Below, in pieces: positions 37,398-46,470 of a stretch of 64,000 nt of DNA. Origin of the DNA: Luteimicrobium album (GTDB lineage Bacteria; Actinomycetota; Actinomycetes; Actinomycetales; Cellulomonadaceae); assembly GCF_030161555.1 (NCBI RefSeq), contig NZ_BSUK01000001.1, positions 4,092,001-4,156,000 on the forward strand, given 5' to 3'. A program made the translations under genes and the position numbers. Position 1 is the stretch's first letter; each line of letters begins with the position of its first letter. The notes under the pieces were generated by a model that saw only the letters and a list, made by a program, of their open reading frames with translations, did not search any database and had not been told where the DNA came from.

Positions 37398-37591
37398 GCA
37401 CACTGCCCCCGATCAGCGTCGGGCAGCTCCGGGAGATGAACGCCGAGACGCGTGCTCGCGTGATCGCCGCACGTGGCGCCGAGACGCGCCGAGCGCTCGC
37501 TCACCTCGCCGGCATCGCCGCGCAGAACAACGCCCACGCGGCCGCCGAGTACGCCCAGCTGGTCATCGAGCTGACGCGGGGCGAGTCATGA
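37394..37591 (+). CDS. Hypothetical early protein
   Basis: A 65-residue alanine-rich helical protein within an unbroken chain of overlapping genes. No family recognised. Confidence 0.5.
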   Translation: MSTLPPISVGQLREMNAETRARVIAARGAETRRALAHLAGIAAQNNAHAAAEYAQLVIELTRGES

Positions 37592-38420
37592 CGGCCATGT
37601 CCGCGCTCGCGACCGAGTACCGCGACGCGTACCTGCACACCGGCACCGCCCCCGACGTCGCGTTGCGCGAGCTGCGCACGCTCGTCGAGGACGCGATCGC
37701 CAACAAGCCGCGGAACCACCAGAAGATCATCGGGCCCTCGGAGATCGGCACCGACTGCGACCACTGCCTCGCCGCGAAGCTCGCGCAGTGGGAGCAGCTC
37801 CCGAGCACAGCGTGGCTCCCGTACGTCGGGACCGCGATGCACGAGAACCTCGAGCGCGTCCTCCTCGACCGCGAGATGAACGCCTGGCTCAACCAGCGGC
37901 CGGGCCGGTACCTCGTCGAGGAGAAGACGATGGTCGGCCACATCGGCGGCCAGGAGATCTGGGGATCCACCGACGCTCTCGACGTCGCCGCCGGCCTGAC
38001 CATCGACTGGAAGCTCGTCGGCGCGTCCACCCTCACCGCCGCCAAGGTCGGACCCTCGCCCGTCTACCGGGTCCAGGCCGACCTCTACGCGAAGGGGTGG
38101 AACGACGCCGGGATCCGCGTCGAGCACGTCTCGATCGTCTACCTGCCCCGCAACAGCGTGCGCGGACTCGACGACGCGATCTGGTGGCACGCCCCCACGA
38201 CCGCGCCCGCGCCGTCGCCGCCCTCGACCGCGCCAACCGCCTCCACGACAACCTCCGCGCCCTCGAGGACGCCCTGGGCGTCGAGCAGCGCGACGCGTGG
38301 ATCACCAGCCTCCCCAGGGCGCGGCACTGCTACGACTGCGCGCGCTTCCCCGACGGCGCCGGGCTCAACCCGCCCGGCCACCACGCTCCCGAGAAGGCGT
38401 TCGCCGACCTCCTCGGGTGA
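37588..38420 (+). CDS. RecB/Cas4-like PD-(D/E)XK nuclease, frameshifted in this sequence
   Basis: About 277 residues repaired. IIGPSEIGTDCDHCLAAKL opens a Cas4/RecB-type nuclease. Later come YVGTAMHENLERVL, the catalytic WGSTDALD and LTIDWKLVG (D...xxK), and C-terminal RHCYDCARFPDG, giving the cysteine set of an iron-sulphur nuclease. The frame breaks in a C5 run at 38192-38196 (WWHAP to HDRARAVAAL). Together with the SSB-like protein it probably works in phage DNA recombination or end processing. Confidence 0.82.
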
Positions 38421-38461
38421 CCCCAACCCACCGCAGTACCGACACCACAAGGAGCACCACC

Positions 38462-39097
38462 ATGACCGACACCAACGACTTCCTCATGGGGTCCGGCTCG
38501 AAGTCCGCCTTCGGGCGCGACGACGCCGTCGGCTACACCGTGACCGGCAAGGTCCAGTCCGTCGAGGTCCGCCAGCAGACCGACCTCGACGGGAACCTCC
38601 TCACCTGGGACAACGGCGACCCGCGCATGCAGCTCGTCGTCACCCTCGCCACCGACCTGCGCGACGACCCCGAGGACGACGGCGTGCGCGCCGTCTACGT
38701 CAAGGGCTCCAAGGCGCCCGGGTCGAAGTCCGTGCACGACGCCGTCCGCGCCGCCGTGCAGAAGTCCGGCGCCAAGGGCCTCGAGGTCGGGGGCACCCTC
38801 ACCGTCTCGTTCGTCGGGACGGAGCCGTCGAAGACCCGCGGGTACTCCGACCGCAAGCTCTGGGAGGCCCAGTACGCCGCCCCGGACAAGGCGGCCCAGT
38901 CGGGCGACTTCCTCGGCACCACCCCGGCCCCGACGACGACGCCGGTCCAGGCAGCGCCGCCCGCCCCCGCGCCGTCGGGCTCCGACGCCGGGGAGAAGGC
39001 GCGGCAGCTCGTCGCGCTCGGCCTCGACGACGCCACGATCGCCGGCGCCACCGGCCTCGACGCGTCCGTCATCGCGCTCCTGCGCACCGCCGCCTGA
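38462..39097 (+). CDS. SSB-like phage DNA-binding protein
   Basis: A 211-residue protein. The N-terminal ~125 residues have a beta-rich, OB-like pattern (VGYTVTGKVQSVEVRQQTD, QLVVTLATDL, LEVGGTLTVSFVGTEPS). A Pro/Thr linker and a C-terminal helical ~50-residue domain (GEKARQLVALGLDDATIAGATG) follow. Position next to the nuclease and primase supports a single-strand-binding role. Confidence 0.6.
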   Translation: MTDTNDFLMGSGSKSAFGRDDAVGYTVTGKVQSVEVRQQTDLDGNLLTWDNGDPRMQLVVTLATDLRDDPEDDGVRAVYVKGSKAPGSKSVHDAVRAAVQKSGAKGLEVGGTLTVSFVGTEPSKTRGYSDRKLWEAQYAAPDKAAQSGDFLGTTPAPTTTPVQAAPPAPAPSGSDAGEKARQLVALGLDDATIAGATGLDASVIALLRTAA

Positions 39098-39124
39098 CCG
39101 CGGCACCCCGCGCGCGCAACCGGC

Positions 39125-39152
39125 GCGCCCCAGCCCGTTCGATCCGGGGCGC
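39125..39152 (+). terminator. Hairpin between early genes
   Basis: GCGCCCC and GGGGCGC flank a 14-base loop in the 100-base gap after the SSB-like gene. No T tract. Confidence 0.4.
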
Positions 39153-39199
39153 GGGGACCACCAGCACCTCCAACACCTTCGACGTCCCGGGAGGACGAC

Positions 39200-39445
39200 A
39201 TGACCGACACCAAGCTCCCCCAGCCGTTCCGCTCCGGCGACGTCCGACCCGGCAACGTGCTCGCCGTCGACGGTCTTCGCGGTCGCTGGTCGGTGTGGTC
39301 TGCCGGGCCCGAGTCGTCGACGTGGTGGCTCCTTCCGATCGACGACGCGGCGCGGGCCGACGTCAACCGGAACGCGGCGTCGATCCTGCACCGGTCGGCT
39401 GGCGCCATCGCCGTCGCGACGAAGAGCCTCCGGAACGCGCGATGA
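39200..39445 (+). CDS. Hypothetical early protein
   Basis: An 81-residue protein with GGAGG seven bases upstream. Contains RSGDVRPGNVLAVDGLRGRW, possibly a small beta domain. Unknown. Confidence 0.55.
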   Translation: MTDTKLPQPFRSGDVRPGNVLAVDGLRGRWSVWSAGPESSTWWLLPIDDAARADVNRNAASILHRSAGAIAVATKSLRNAR

Positions 39446-39585
39446 CGACGCTCGCGGCCGCCGCACACACCACCTTCTGGCGCGCCCACGACCTCTGGGA
39501 GACCGAGCACCCCGACCCGCCCGACAACGAACTCGACGACGACCGCATCGACCGCCTCACCGAAGACGACCAGGAGCCCCAGTGA
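39442..39585 (+). CDS. Small acidic early protein
   Basis: A 47-residue protein with a strongly acidic C-terminal half (DNELDDDRIDRLTEDDQEPQ). ATGA overlap upstream and GTGA overlap into the primase gene, so translation is coupled. Confidence 0.55.
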   Translation: MTTLAAAAHTTFWRAHDLWETEHPDPPDNELDDDRIDRLTEDDQEPQ

Positions 39586-42093
39586 CCAACGACGTCCTCA
39601 CCGCCGCCCTCGAGCTGCTGGACGCCGGCTACTCCGTCATCCCCATCCGCGACGACGGCACCAAGGCCCCCGCCCTCACCGCCTGGAAGCAGTACACCGA
39701 CCAGCGCCCCGACGACTCCCGGGTTCGCGCCTGGTTCACCCACCCCGGCTACGACCTCGGCGTCGTCCAAGGCCACGTCTCCGGCAACGCCGTCATGATC
39801 GAGATCGAGGGCCGCGCCGCCCACCACCTCCCCGACCTCGCGCAGCTCGCCACCGACACCGGCCTCGGCGACCTGTGGGCCCGCGTCACCTCCGGGTGGC
39901 TCGAGCACTCCCCGTCCGGCGGCGTCCACTTCCACGTCCGCACCGACTCCCACCAGCCCGTCCTCGGCAACCAGAAGCTCGCGCGGGCCGCCGACGGCCT
40001 CGTCCTCGCCGAGACCCGCGGCGAAGGCGGCCAGGTCGTCGTCGCCCCGTCACGCCACCACGCATCCGGGCGCCCGTGGGTGCGGCTCGCCGGCGGTCCT
40101 GCAGACGCTGCCGTCCTCACCCCCGAGGAGCTCGACGCGTTCTGCGCGATCCTGCGCACCCTCGACGAGCAGCCCGAGCACGCCACCACGTCGACGCCCG
40201 TCGCCCCGCACGACCCCACCCAGGGCGTCACACCCGGCGACGACTACGAGAACCGCACCGACTGGGCCGACATCCTCACCCCCACGGCTGGACCCTCGTC
40301 TCCGCCCGCGGCCGCACCCGCTACTGGCTCCGCCCCGGCAAGGACCGCGGGCAAGGCATCAGCGCGACCACCGGGCACGCCGACGACCGCGACCGCCTCT
40401 ACGTCTTCACCTCGTCCACCGACTTCGCCCCCGAGGTGCCGTACACGAAGCTCGGCGCGCTCGCCGTCCTCGAGCACGGCGGCGACCACACCGCCGCCGC
40501 CAAGGCCCTCGCCGCCGCCGGATTCGGGCAGCGCGCCACCGCTCTGCGCCCCGTGCCCGACCACCCGACCGCCGACGACCTCGCCGGCCTCATCGCCCCC
40601 ACCGCCGACGGCGCGCTCCCCGTCCCGCCCGCGCCGCGCCCGCAGCTCCACGTCGTCGACGAGCCCGCCCCCGAGCAGGTCGCCGACCGCGTCGCGACCC
40701 CCGACCAGGACAACACCGCCCTCCTGTTCGTCGACGCCCACGCCGACACCGTCCGCTACGCCACCGGCCGCGGACGATGGCTCACATGGACCGGCCACCA
40801 CTGGTCCGTCGACGACCGCGAGCTCGTCCGCGAACACGCCCGCACCCTCGTCCGCCGCCTCCCCGGAGGCGAAGGCTGGGAGACCTACCGCAAGAAAGCC
40901 CTCAGCGCCCGCGGCGTCACCGACGTCCTGCGACTCGCCCAATCCGACCAGCGCATCGTCGTCGCCGCGAAGGAGCTCGACGCTCGCCCCTACGAGCTCA
41001 ACACCCCCGCCGGCATCGTCGACCTGCGCACCGGGACACTGTCCCAACCCGACCCCGCGGCCCTGCACACCCGCACCACCACCGTCGCGCCCGACTTCGA
41101 CGCGTCCCACCCCTGTGGGACCGGTTCCTCGCCGACACGTTCGCCGGCGACCCCGACATGATCGCCTTCGTCCAGCGCGCCGTCGGCATGTCCCTCGTCG
41201 GCGCCGTCCTCGACCAGGTCTTCTTCTTCGCCCACGGGTCCGGCGCCAACGGCAAGTCGACGTTCATGTCGACCCTGCAGCACATCGTCGGCCTCGGCGC
41301 CGACGGGTACTCCGGCCAAGCGCCCGCCGAGATGCTCCTCGCGACCCGCAACCACGGGCACCCCACCGAGCTCGCCCGACTGCAAGGACAGCGCCTCACC
41401 GTCACCTCCGAGATCAACGAGGGCCAGACGTTCGACGAGGCCCGCATCAAGTCCCTGACCGGCAAGGACACGATCTCCGCCCGGTTCATGCGCGAGGACC
41501 TCTTCGACTTCACGCCCACCCACACCCTGTGGGTCCTGTCCAACCACGAACCGGAGGTCCGGGTCGGCGGGCTCGCGTTCTGGCGGCGCGTCGTCATGGT
41601 CCCCTTCGTGCACACCGTCCCCGAGGGCGCCCGCGTCAAGGACCTCGAGGAACGCCTCATCGCCGACGAGGGCCCCGCGATCCTCGCGTGGGCGATCCGC
41701 GGCGCAGCCGACTACTTCGCCCGCGGCCTCGCCGCCCCCGACGCCGTCACCGCAGCCACGAAGGCGTACGAGACCGAACAGGACACCGTCGCCGGGTTCG
41801 TCACCGACTGCTGCGTCACCGGCGACCCGAACCGGCAGGACCTGCGCGTGCGGTCCGCGCAGCTGCGCACCGCGTACGAGCGGTGGTGCACCGACGCCGG
41901 CGCAACCCCCATGTCCCCGAAGACGTTCACCGTCGCGCTGCGGTCGAAGTACGGGATCCGCACCGAGCGGTCGAACTCGGCCCGATACCTCGCCGGCATC
42001 CGCCTCAACGACATCGAGGACGACGGCCCCGACGCGTCACGGGACGCGTCACCGACCCTCGACGAGCGCCTCGACCAGCAGGGGTGGCGGTAG
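39582..42093 (+). CDS. Prim-Pol primase/SF3 (D5-type) replicative helicase, two frameshifts in this sequence
   Basis: A replication protein of about 838 residues when repaired. The N-terminus (residues 1-200) is a bifunctional primase/polymerase: GYSVIPIRDDGTKAPALTAW and HSPSGGVHFHV. A linker follows, then D5-N (NTPAGIVDLRTG) and an SF3/P4-type helicase with Walker A HGSGANGKST, TSEINEG and WVLSNHEP. Frames change at 40279-40283 (C5 run) and 41110-41113 (C4 run). It should unwind and prime phage DNA, so the phage has its own initiator system. Confidence 0.88.
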
Positions 42094-42107
42094 CCCATGG
42101 CAACGAA

Positions 42108-42296
42108 TCGTGACGCGTGCGTGCCTGTTCGTGACGCGTACCCACAGCACGCGTCACGCGCTCTGACCTGCAGTTATGACGCGTGGTGACGCGATGACGC
42201 GACTTTCCAACATGACGCCCTACGCCCGCACGTACGTACGTGCGTTGCCGTCATACCCAACCCACGCATCACGCGTCACGACCACCACGACGGAGG
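42108..42296. repeat. TGACGCG heptamer array, copy A
   Basis: Non-coding, between the primase stop and the next gene. TGACGCG or its complement occurs about eight times. The block 42148-42207 aligns almost base for base with 54146-54203: TCTGACCTGC, TATGACGC and TGACGCGATGAC-CGACTTTC match in order. A perfect 16-bp palindrome GCACGTACGTACGTGC at 42228-42243 is found only in this copy. Ends at the ribosome-binding site of the next gene. Confidence 0.85.
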
Positions 42297-42302
42297 AACC
42301 CG

Positions 42303-42506
42303 ATGAACGACCCGGCCGCCTCGGTGCCTGACCCTTTCTGGGCCGACCGCCTCGCGAGCTCCAGCACCGACAAGGAGCTCATGGGGTACGCCTGGTCGTA
42401 CCTCCTCGCGACCCTGGCCGCGACGCCGCCCAGCAACGCCGTACGCCGCAACGAGCTGCACCGCGACGTCGCCGCACTCCTCATCGAGGCGGCGAAACGA
42501 GCATGA
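42303..42506 (+). CDS. Hypothetical phage protein
   Basis: A 67-residue helical protein following repeat copy A, with GGAGG six bases before the ATG. Contains FWADRLASSSTDKELMGYAWSYL. Unknown. Confidence 0.55.
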   Translation: MNDPAASVPDPFWADRLASSSTDKELMGYAWSYLLATLAATPPSNAVRRNELHRDVAALLIEAAKRA

Positions 42507-42970
42507 CTGCCCTGTTCGACCTCGAACCCGACGACCTCGACGCCGCCGCGACCTCCGAGCCCGCCTGGGTCACCGCCTTCACCACCACCCACGGCGCCAC
42601 ACCCACCCTCGCCTCCGGACGAGCCCTTCCACGCCCCTGCCCCCGCTGCGCACGCTGGACCGTCGTCGGCCTCGACGCACCCCGCTGCGCCGGCCTCGCA
42701 CGCTGCGACCCCCACCCCCTCACCCCACAACTCGAAGCCGCCGCCGTCATCCTCGACACCCCCACCTGGCAGCTCTGGACCTTCGCCGGCCGCCACGAGC
42801 TCACACCCCGCCACGAACCCCACGTCCCACCCCTGGCCCGCCTCGCACCCGCCGACCACGTCGTCGTCCTCGCCGCCCACGTCTGCGGGCGCCCACCCCT
42901 CTCACGCGCACCCCTGCGCCTCCGCACCACCCGCACCGCCGACCCCATGCACGGCGAACCGCCGTACTGA
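42503..42970 (+). CDS. Hypothetical phage protein with cysteine pairs
   Basis: A 155-residue protein with CPRC (residues ~46-49), later CAGLARCDP, suggesting a zinc finger. Extreme C bias on the coding strand: 33 C against 15 G in 42661-42720. Overlaps the previous gene by four bases. Function unknown. Confidence 0.55.
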   Translation: MTALFDLEPDDLDAAATSEPAWVTAFTTTHGATPTLASGRALPRPCPRCARWTVVGLDAPRCAGLARCDPHPLTPQLEAAAVILDTPTWQLWTFAGRHELTPRHEPHVPPLARLAPADHVVVLAAHVCGRPPLSRAPLRLRTTRTADPMHGEPPY

Positions 42971-42986
42971 CCCCAAGGAGCACCCC

Positions 42987-43277
42987 ATGCCCAACCTGCC
43001 TTCGAACAGCCACGCCGACCGGGCCGGAGACCGCCTGGACCGCGCCTACACAGCCGACCCGGACCACGCCCGGTACCTGCTCGCCGAGGCCCAGACGGAA
43101 GCGAGCCTCGCCGTCGCCCACGAGCTGCGCACCGCGAACATGCTCGCCGCCCTCGCCACCACCTTCGCCGACGGCTCCGCGAGCTTCCCCGGAGAGACCG
43201 ACACGCTACGGGCCGACATCCTGAGCAGACTCGGCTACGACGCCGCCTGGTACGGGACACTGGAGGCGCACGCGTGA
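42987..43277 (+). CDS. Hypothetical phage protein
   Basis: A 96-residue helical protein (LLAEAQTEASLAVAHELRTANMLAALATT) just upstream of the RuvC-like gene, which it overlaps by four bases. Unknown. Confidence 0.55.
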   Translation: MPNLPSNSHADRAGDRLDRAYTADPDHARYLLAEAQTEASLAVAHELRTANMLAALATTFADGSASFPGETDTLRADILSRLGYDAAWYGTLEAHA

Positions 43278-43812
43278 AGATCGTCGGCCTCGACCTCTCC
43301 TCACCTCCACCGGCGTCGCCGTCATCGCCGGCCGCCACGCCGCTGTCGACCGCATCCAGACCAAGCCCGACCACGACGACCTCCACGGCCGCCACAACCG
43401 CCTCCGCCGCATCGTCGCGAACGTCGCCTCCTGGACCGACGGCGCCGACCTCGTCGTCATCGAAGGCCTCGCCTACGCCGCACGATCCCCGCACGCCACC
43501 GAACGCGCCGGCCTGTGGTGGCTTGTCATCGACCGCATCGTCCAGCACGTCGACGCCGTCGCCGTCGTCCCGCCCACCACCCGCGCGAAGTACGCCACCG
43601 GCAAGGGCAACGCCGGCAAGGACCAGGTGCTCGCCGCCGTCATCCGCCGCCACCCCACCGTCGACATCACCGGCAACGACGAAGCCGACGCCCTCATCCT
43701 CGCCGCCATGGGCGCACGCCACCTCGGCCACCCCATCGACGACGTCCCCGCCACGCACCTCGCCGCCATGAACGGCGGCCAGTGGCCCGATCTCGAGGAG
43801 CTCGCTGCGTGA
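43274..43812 (+). CDS. RuvC-like Holliday junction resolvase, frameshifted in this sequence
   Basis: About 180 residues repaired. MKIVGLDLS is followed, after a shift at 43299-43300 (one C missing in TCCTC), by LTSTGVAVIAGR, VVIEGLAYAAR, VVPPTTRAKYATGKGNAGKDQVLAAV and NDEADALILA. These supply the RuvC acidic residues D7, E in the VVIEG strand and the C-terminal D-EAD. It resolves recombination intermediates before packaging. Confidence 0.85.
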
Positions 43813-43828
43813 ACGTGACCTTCACCGA

Positions 43829-43834
43829 TACGGT
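43829..43834 (+). promoter_or_regulatory. -10 element before the GNAT gene
   Basis: TACGGT, six bases, then GTG 43841. This is the leaderless layout, so the acetyltransferase may be transcribed independently of the phage operon. No clear -35. Confidence 0.4.
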
Positions 43835-43840
43835 GACGCC

Positions 43841-44395
43841 GTGCAGATCACCGAGGCAGTCACGACCGTTCAACGCGCCGCCGTCCAGCGGCTCTTCGCG
43901 AGTGCGATTCACGGCATCGCACCCAACGCCGTGCCCGCGCCGGAGCACGACTACCTCTACGCCCCCGTCATCGCTCAGGCCCGCGACGAAGACGGTCACC
44001 TCCTCGGCGCTGCACTCTCGTGCCGTGCACAAGTCGCGGCCGGCTCCGCGATCCTGGGGAGCCGAGGACCCTACGCGAACGTGCTGGACAAGCACAGCGA
44101 ACTCGACCTACTGGCGGTTGAGCCGAACGCCCGCGGCCGCGGCATTGGCGGCGCGCTCGTGCACCACCTCGAGACTCGCCTCGCCTCCACAGGCGTCCGC
44201 GCATGGTTCGGCGTCGTCACCGCAGACCTGCAGGCGGACCAGCTCGAGAAGTTCTACCGTCGCCACGGCTTCACCATCACCGAGCCTGGCCAGCCGCTCC
44301 CGAACCTGCTCGGCAAGAGGTGGTTCCCCGAGCGTGGCGCCGACGAGGTCGCGTTCTACTTCTACAAGCGCCCCGCGGCACAGAGCTTCCAGTAG
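43841..44395 (+). CDS. GNAT family N-acetyltransferase (phage cargo)
   Basis: A 184-residue acetyltransferase. Motif A is ELDLLAVEPNARGRGIGGALVHHLE (residues ~87-111, with the R/Q-x-x-G-x-G/A acetyl-CoA loop), and motif B has EKFYRRHGFTIT. Substrate unknown. It stands in a segment of lysogen-style cargo genes and is separated from the antisense HEPN-type gene by a hairpin, so it does not look like a structural or replication gene. Confidence 0.8.
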   Translation: MQITEAVTTVQRAAVQRLFASAIHGIAPNAVPAPEHDYLYAPVIAQARDEDGHLLGAALSCRAQVAAGSAILGSRGPYANVLDKHSELDLLAVEPNARGRGIGGALVHHLETRLASTGVRAWFGVVTADLQADQLEKFYRRHGFTITEPGQPLPNLLGKRWFPERGADEVAFYFYKRPAAQSFQ

Positions 44396-44407
44396 CAGAG
44401 TCGTCGC

Positions 44408-44430
44408 CGGGACGTCCCATGGGCGTCCCG
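44408..44430. terminator. Hairpin between convergent GNAT and HEPN-type genes
   Basis: CGGGACG and CGTCCCG flank a nine-base loop, followed by TGTGTGTT. Located just past the GNAT stop. Confidence 0.55.
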
Positions 44431-44549
44431 TGTGTGTTGACTGCAGTGTGGACGATGGGTCCATGGTCGGTGTCACGATTCGCTCACATCGCGGCGATGT
44501 CACGGTTTTCGCGCGTTGGCAGATTCATTGGCTGCGTCGAAGCCGCGAG

Positions 44550-45200
44550 TTACGGGTGGTACTTCTTGACAGCCTCGTCGTTGATGTTGGCGGCGAGCCG
44601 ACCCATCAGATCGACACACTCCGTTGCGTTCTCGACGGTCAGGCTCGGCCTCATCCCTCGATGCACGATCTTGTGTCTCATCTCCGTGAAGTGTTCGACG
44701 CGCGCTCGCCAGTTCGTCGGCAACCCCACCTCCGACAAGTCAACGCCGCAGTACTTCAGCCCGTTGACGACCGCGCTGACTCCGTGGAAGGACTTCGATT
44801 CCAGCCACTTATCGAGCGCTGCTTGCAACTCCTCACGCCGACGCTCAGGCGTCGGTGCCAGCGCAACACGGAGCGCGAGGGCCGGGTCGTCTCTCGCGAT
44901 GTTGCGAAGCGGCTCGTGCAGCGCGTCACCGTTTCCGCCGAACCGGGGCACAATTTCGAGGATCAGTTCGTGGACAAAATTGTCCAGCGCCCCGATCGAA
45001 AAGACGACTGCACCCTGCAGCAGAGCGCGCTCGATCTCCTGCGGCCGCCCAGCCTTCCGAGCCAGCGTGAAGTCCTGGATCAGAAAGCTTGCTCGCGCGT
45101 TGTTCTTCTCGAAGATCGCGAAGGACTCGCACTTCTTCTTCTTCGGCCCCATGCCGAGACGCTCCATCCGAGAACGCCACGTGTCAAGGATGGAATCCAC
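44550..45200 (-). CDS. HEPN-domain protein, antisense cargo gene
   Basis: A 216-residue protein from GTG 45200. The ATG at 45152 is preceded by GGAG and is a good alternative. Helical region AVVFSIGALDNFVHELILEIVP and C-terminal VEHFTEMRHKIVHRG match RiboL-PSP-type HEPN domains. RHKIVH (R175, H180) is the R-x4-H catalytic signature of HEPN ribonucleases. Read against all neighbouring phage genes and less GC-rich than they are. HEPN RNases commonly act as toxins or abortive-infection effectors; no antitoxin is visible beside it. Confidence 0.72.
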   Translation of the reverse strand: MDSILDTWRSRMERLGMGPKKKKCESFAIFEKNNARASFLIQDFTLARKAGRPQEIERALLQGAVVFSIGALDNFVHELILEIVPRFGGNGDALHEPLRNIARDDPALALRVALAPTPERRREELQAALDKWLESKSFHGVSAVVNGLKYCGVDLSEVGLPTNWRARVEHFTEMRHKIVHRGMRPSLTVENATECVDLMGRLAANINDEAVKKYHP

Positions 45201-45214
45201 GAGCAGGAGGAACC

Positions 45215-45846
45215 GTGATCGCTGTCGACGAGCTCTACACCACCGCCCGCACCCTCACCGCCGCACCCCACGGCCTCCTCCGCCGCGTCAACGCCCTCAT
45301 CCCCCACGCCTCGAACACCGTCGCGGAGTCGCAGCTCGGCGGGCGCGCCGACATCCACCGCATCCCCTGGAACGGGCCCGCCGCGAACCTCGCCCTCGAC
45401 ATCGCCGCGGCCGTCCGCCGCCACGAGTCCACGCTCACGCTGCTCCTGTTCCAGCAGGCGCGGTTCCGGCCCGACGGCGACCGCCAGACCCTCGACGCCA
45501 TCGGGCGCCTGCCCGTGCTCGTCGACCACGCCATCGCGTCAGGGCACGGCGGCCGGCCCCGGTCCGCGACGCCGCCCACGACCTCACCGCCTGGGCGCGT
45601 CGCTGCCGCGCGCTCCTCGACGAAGCCCACGACGACGAGCAGCCCTGGACGCCCGCACCCTCGGCGCTCCCGCCGTGCCCTGACTGCAATCGGCGCCTGT
45701 ACCTCGCGCCCGGATGGCAGTACGCCGGCGACGCCGCCGATGTCTTGTGCCGCACCTGCCGCGACGACGACGGACAGCCCCTGCGATGGGACGCGGGGAC
45801 GTGGCTCGCCGTGCTCGCGCACCGGAGCGCGGCCACCGCGGCGTGA
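45215..45846 (+). CDS. Hypothetical phage protein with zinc-ribbon C-terminus, frameshifted in this sequence
   Basis: GTG 45215 follows AGGAGG. The N-terminal ~115 residues (DELYTTARTLTAAPHGLLRRV, RFRPDGDRQTLDAIGRLPVL) are followed, after a shift at 45557-45560 (C4 run), by VRDAAHDLTAWARRCRALLD. A CPDCNRRLY ... CRTC zinc ribbon lies at the end. About 210 residues repaired. Similar proteins occur before terminase genes in actinophages; function unknown. Confidence 0.65.
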
Positions 45847-45862
45847 GGTGGGCGGCGGCCGG

Positions 45863-45868
45863 TACGCT
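45863..45868 (+). promoter_or_regulatory. -10 element before the single-pass membrane protein gene
   Basis: TACGCT, seven bases, then ATG 45876. Leaderless layout, supporting independent transcription in the lysogen. Confidence 0.45.
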
Positions 45869-45875
45869 CCGGCCC

Positions 45876-46433
45876 ATGCAGGACACCACCACGACGTGGG
45901 ACGTGCTCTCGTCCATCGGATCGTTCGGCGCGCTCGTCATCGTCGCCGCGTCCAGCGTCGTCGCACTCGTTCGCTGGTGGGTCACGCGCGATGACCGCGA
46001 GCGGGCGCGCGAGGTCCGCGTCGCCGAGCAGATTGCAAGCGACACGGCTGCGCGCCAGGCGCAGGCGCTCAGGGTCATCGCCTGGCATGAGGTCCAGCAA
46101 CGCGAGGTCGGCCCTCGGCTGGGCTCGACGTTCATGACGTCAGTGGACGCCGCAGTCGTCTTCAACGGCTCGGAGCAGACCGTGTTCGACGTCGAGGTCG
46201 GCCTCGTCACCGACAGCACGAATCGTTGGATCGAGGTCACGCACTGTGCCGTCCTCCCACCTGGCGCCCCCATGGCCTACGTCGCACCCGAGCGCGTGCT
46301 CGAAGCTGACGGGCGCGCTCGTGCCGTTATGACGTTCCGCGATGTGGCCGGTCGGTGGTGGCGCCGCTTCGAGAACGGCGGGCTGCAGCGCGTCGACGAG
46401 CACGGCGTGCCGAGCGACGACACGCCGGACTGA
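45876..46433 (+). CDS. Single-pass membrane protein (phage cargo)
   Basis: A 185-residue protein: N-terminal membrane helix (residues ~10-35), a coiled coil rich in R/E (DDRERAREVRVAEQIASD) and a cytoplasmic beta-rich domain. Resembles small phage or plasmid membrane proteins of unknown function. Own promoter candidate, and placed just before the late genes. Confidence 0.6.
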   Translation: MQDTTTTWDVLSSIGSFGALVIVAASSVVALVRWWVTRDDRERAREVRVAEQIASDTAARQAQALRVIAWHEVQQREVGPRLGSTFMTSVDAAVVFNGSEQTVFDVEVGLVTDSTNRWIEVTHCAVLPPGAPMAYVAPERVLEADGRARAVMTFRDVAGRWWRRFENGGLQRVDEHGVPSDDTPD

Positions 46434-46442
46434 CCTGCGCCT

Positions 46443-46470
46443 TGACCCCTTATCCACAGGCCCGCATACT
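46443..46470 (+). promoter_or_regulatory. Candidate late promoter upstream of terminase
   Basis: TTGACC (46443-46448), 16 bases, CATACT (46465-46470). The spacer contains TTATCCACA (46450-46458), a perfect consensus DnaA box. Downstream, GACCCCC/GGGGGTC (46506-46512 with 46531-46537) can form a leader hairpin. Confidence 0.45.

Noticed and set aside
37588-38420. Cas4-like nuclease as part of a CRISPR system
   Set aside because: No cas1/cas2 or repeats nearby; it sits in a phage replication operon, where RecB/Cas4-type nucleases are common.
46450-46458. DnaA box as a phage or chromosomal origin
   Set aside because: Only one box and no AT-rich unwinding element nearby; kept only as a promoter-linked observation.
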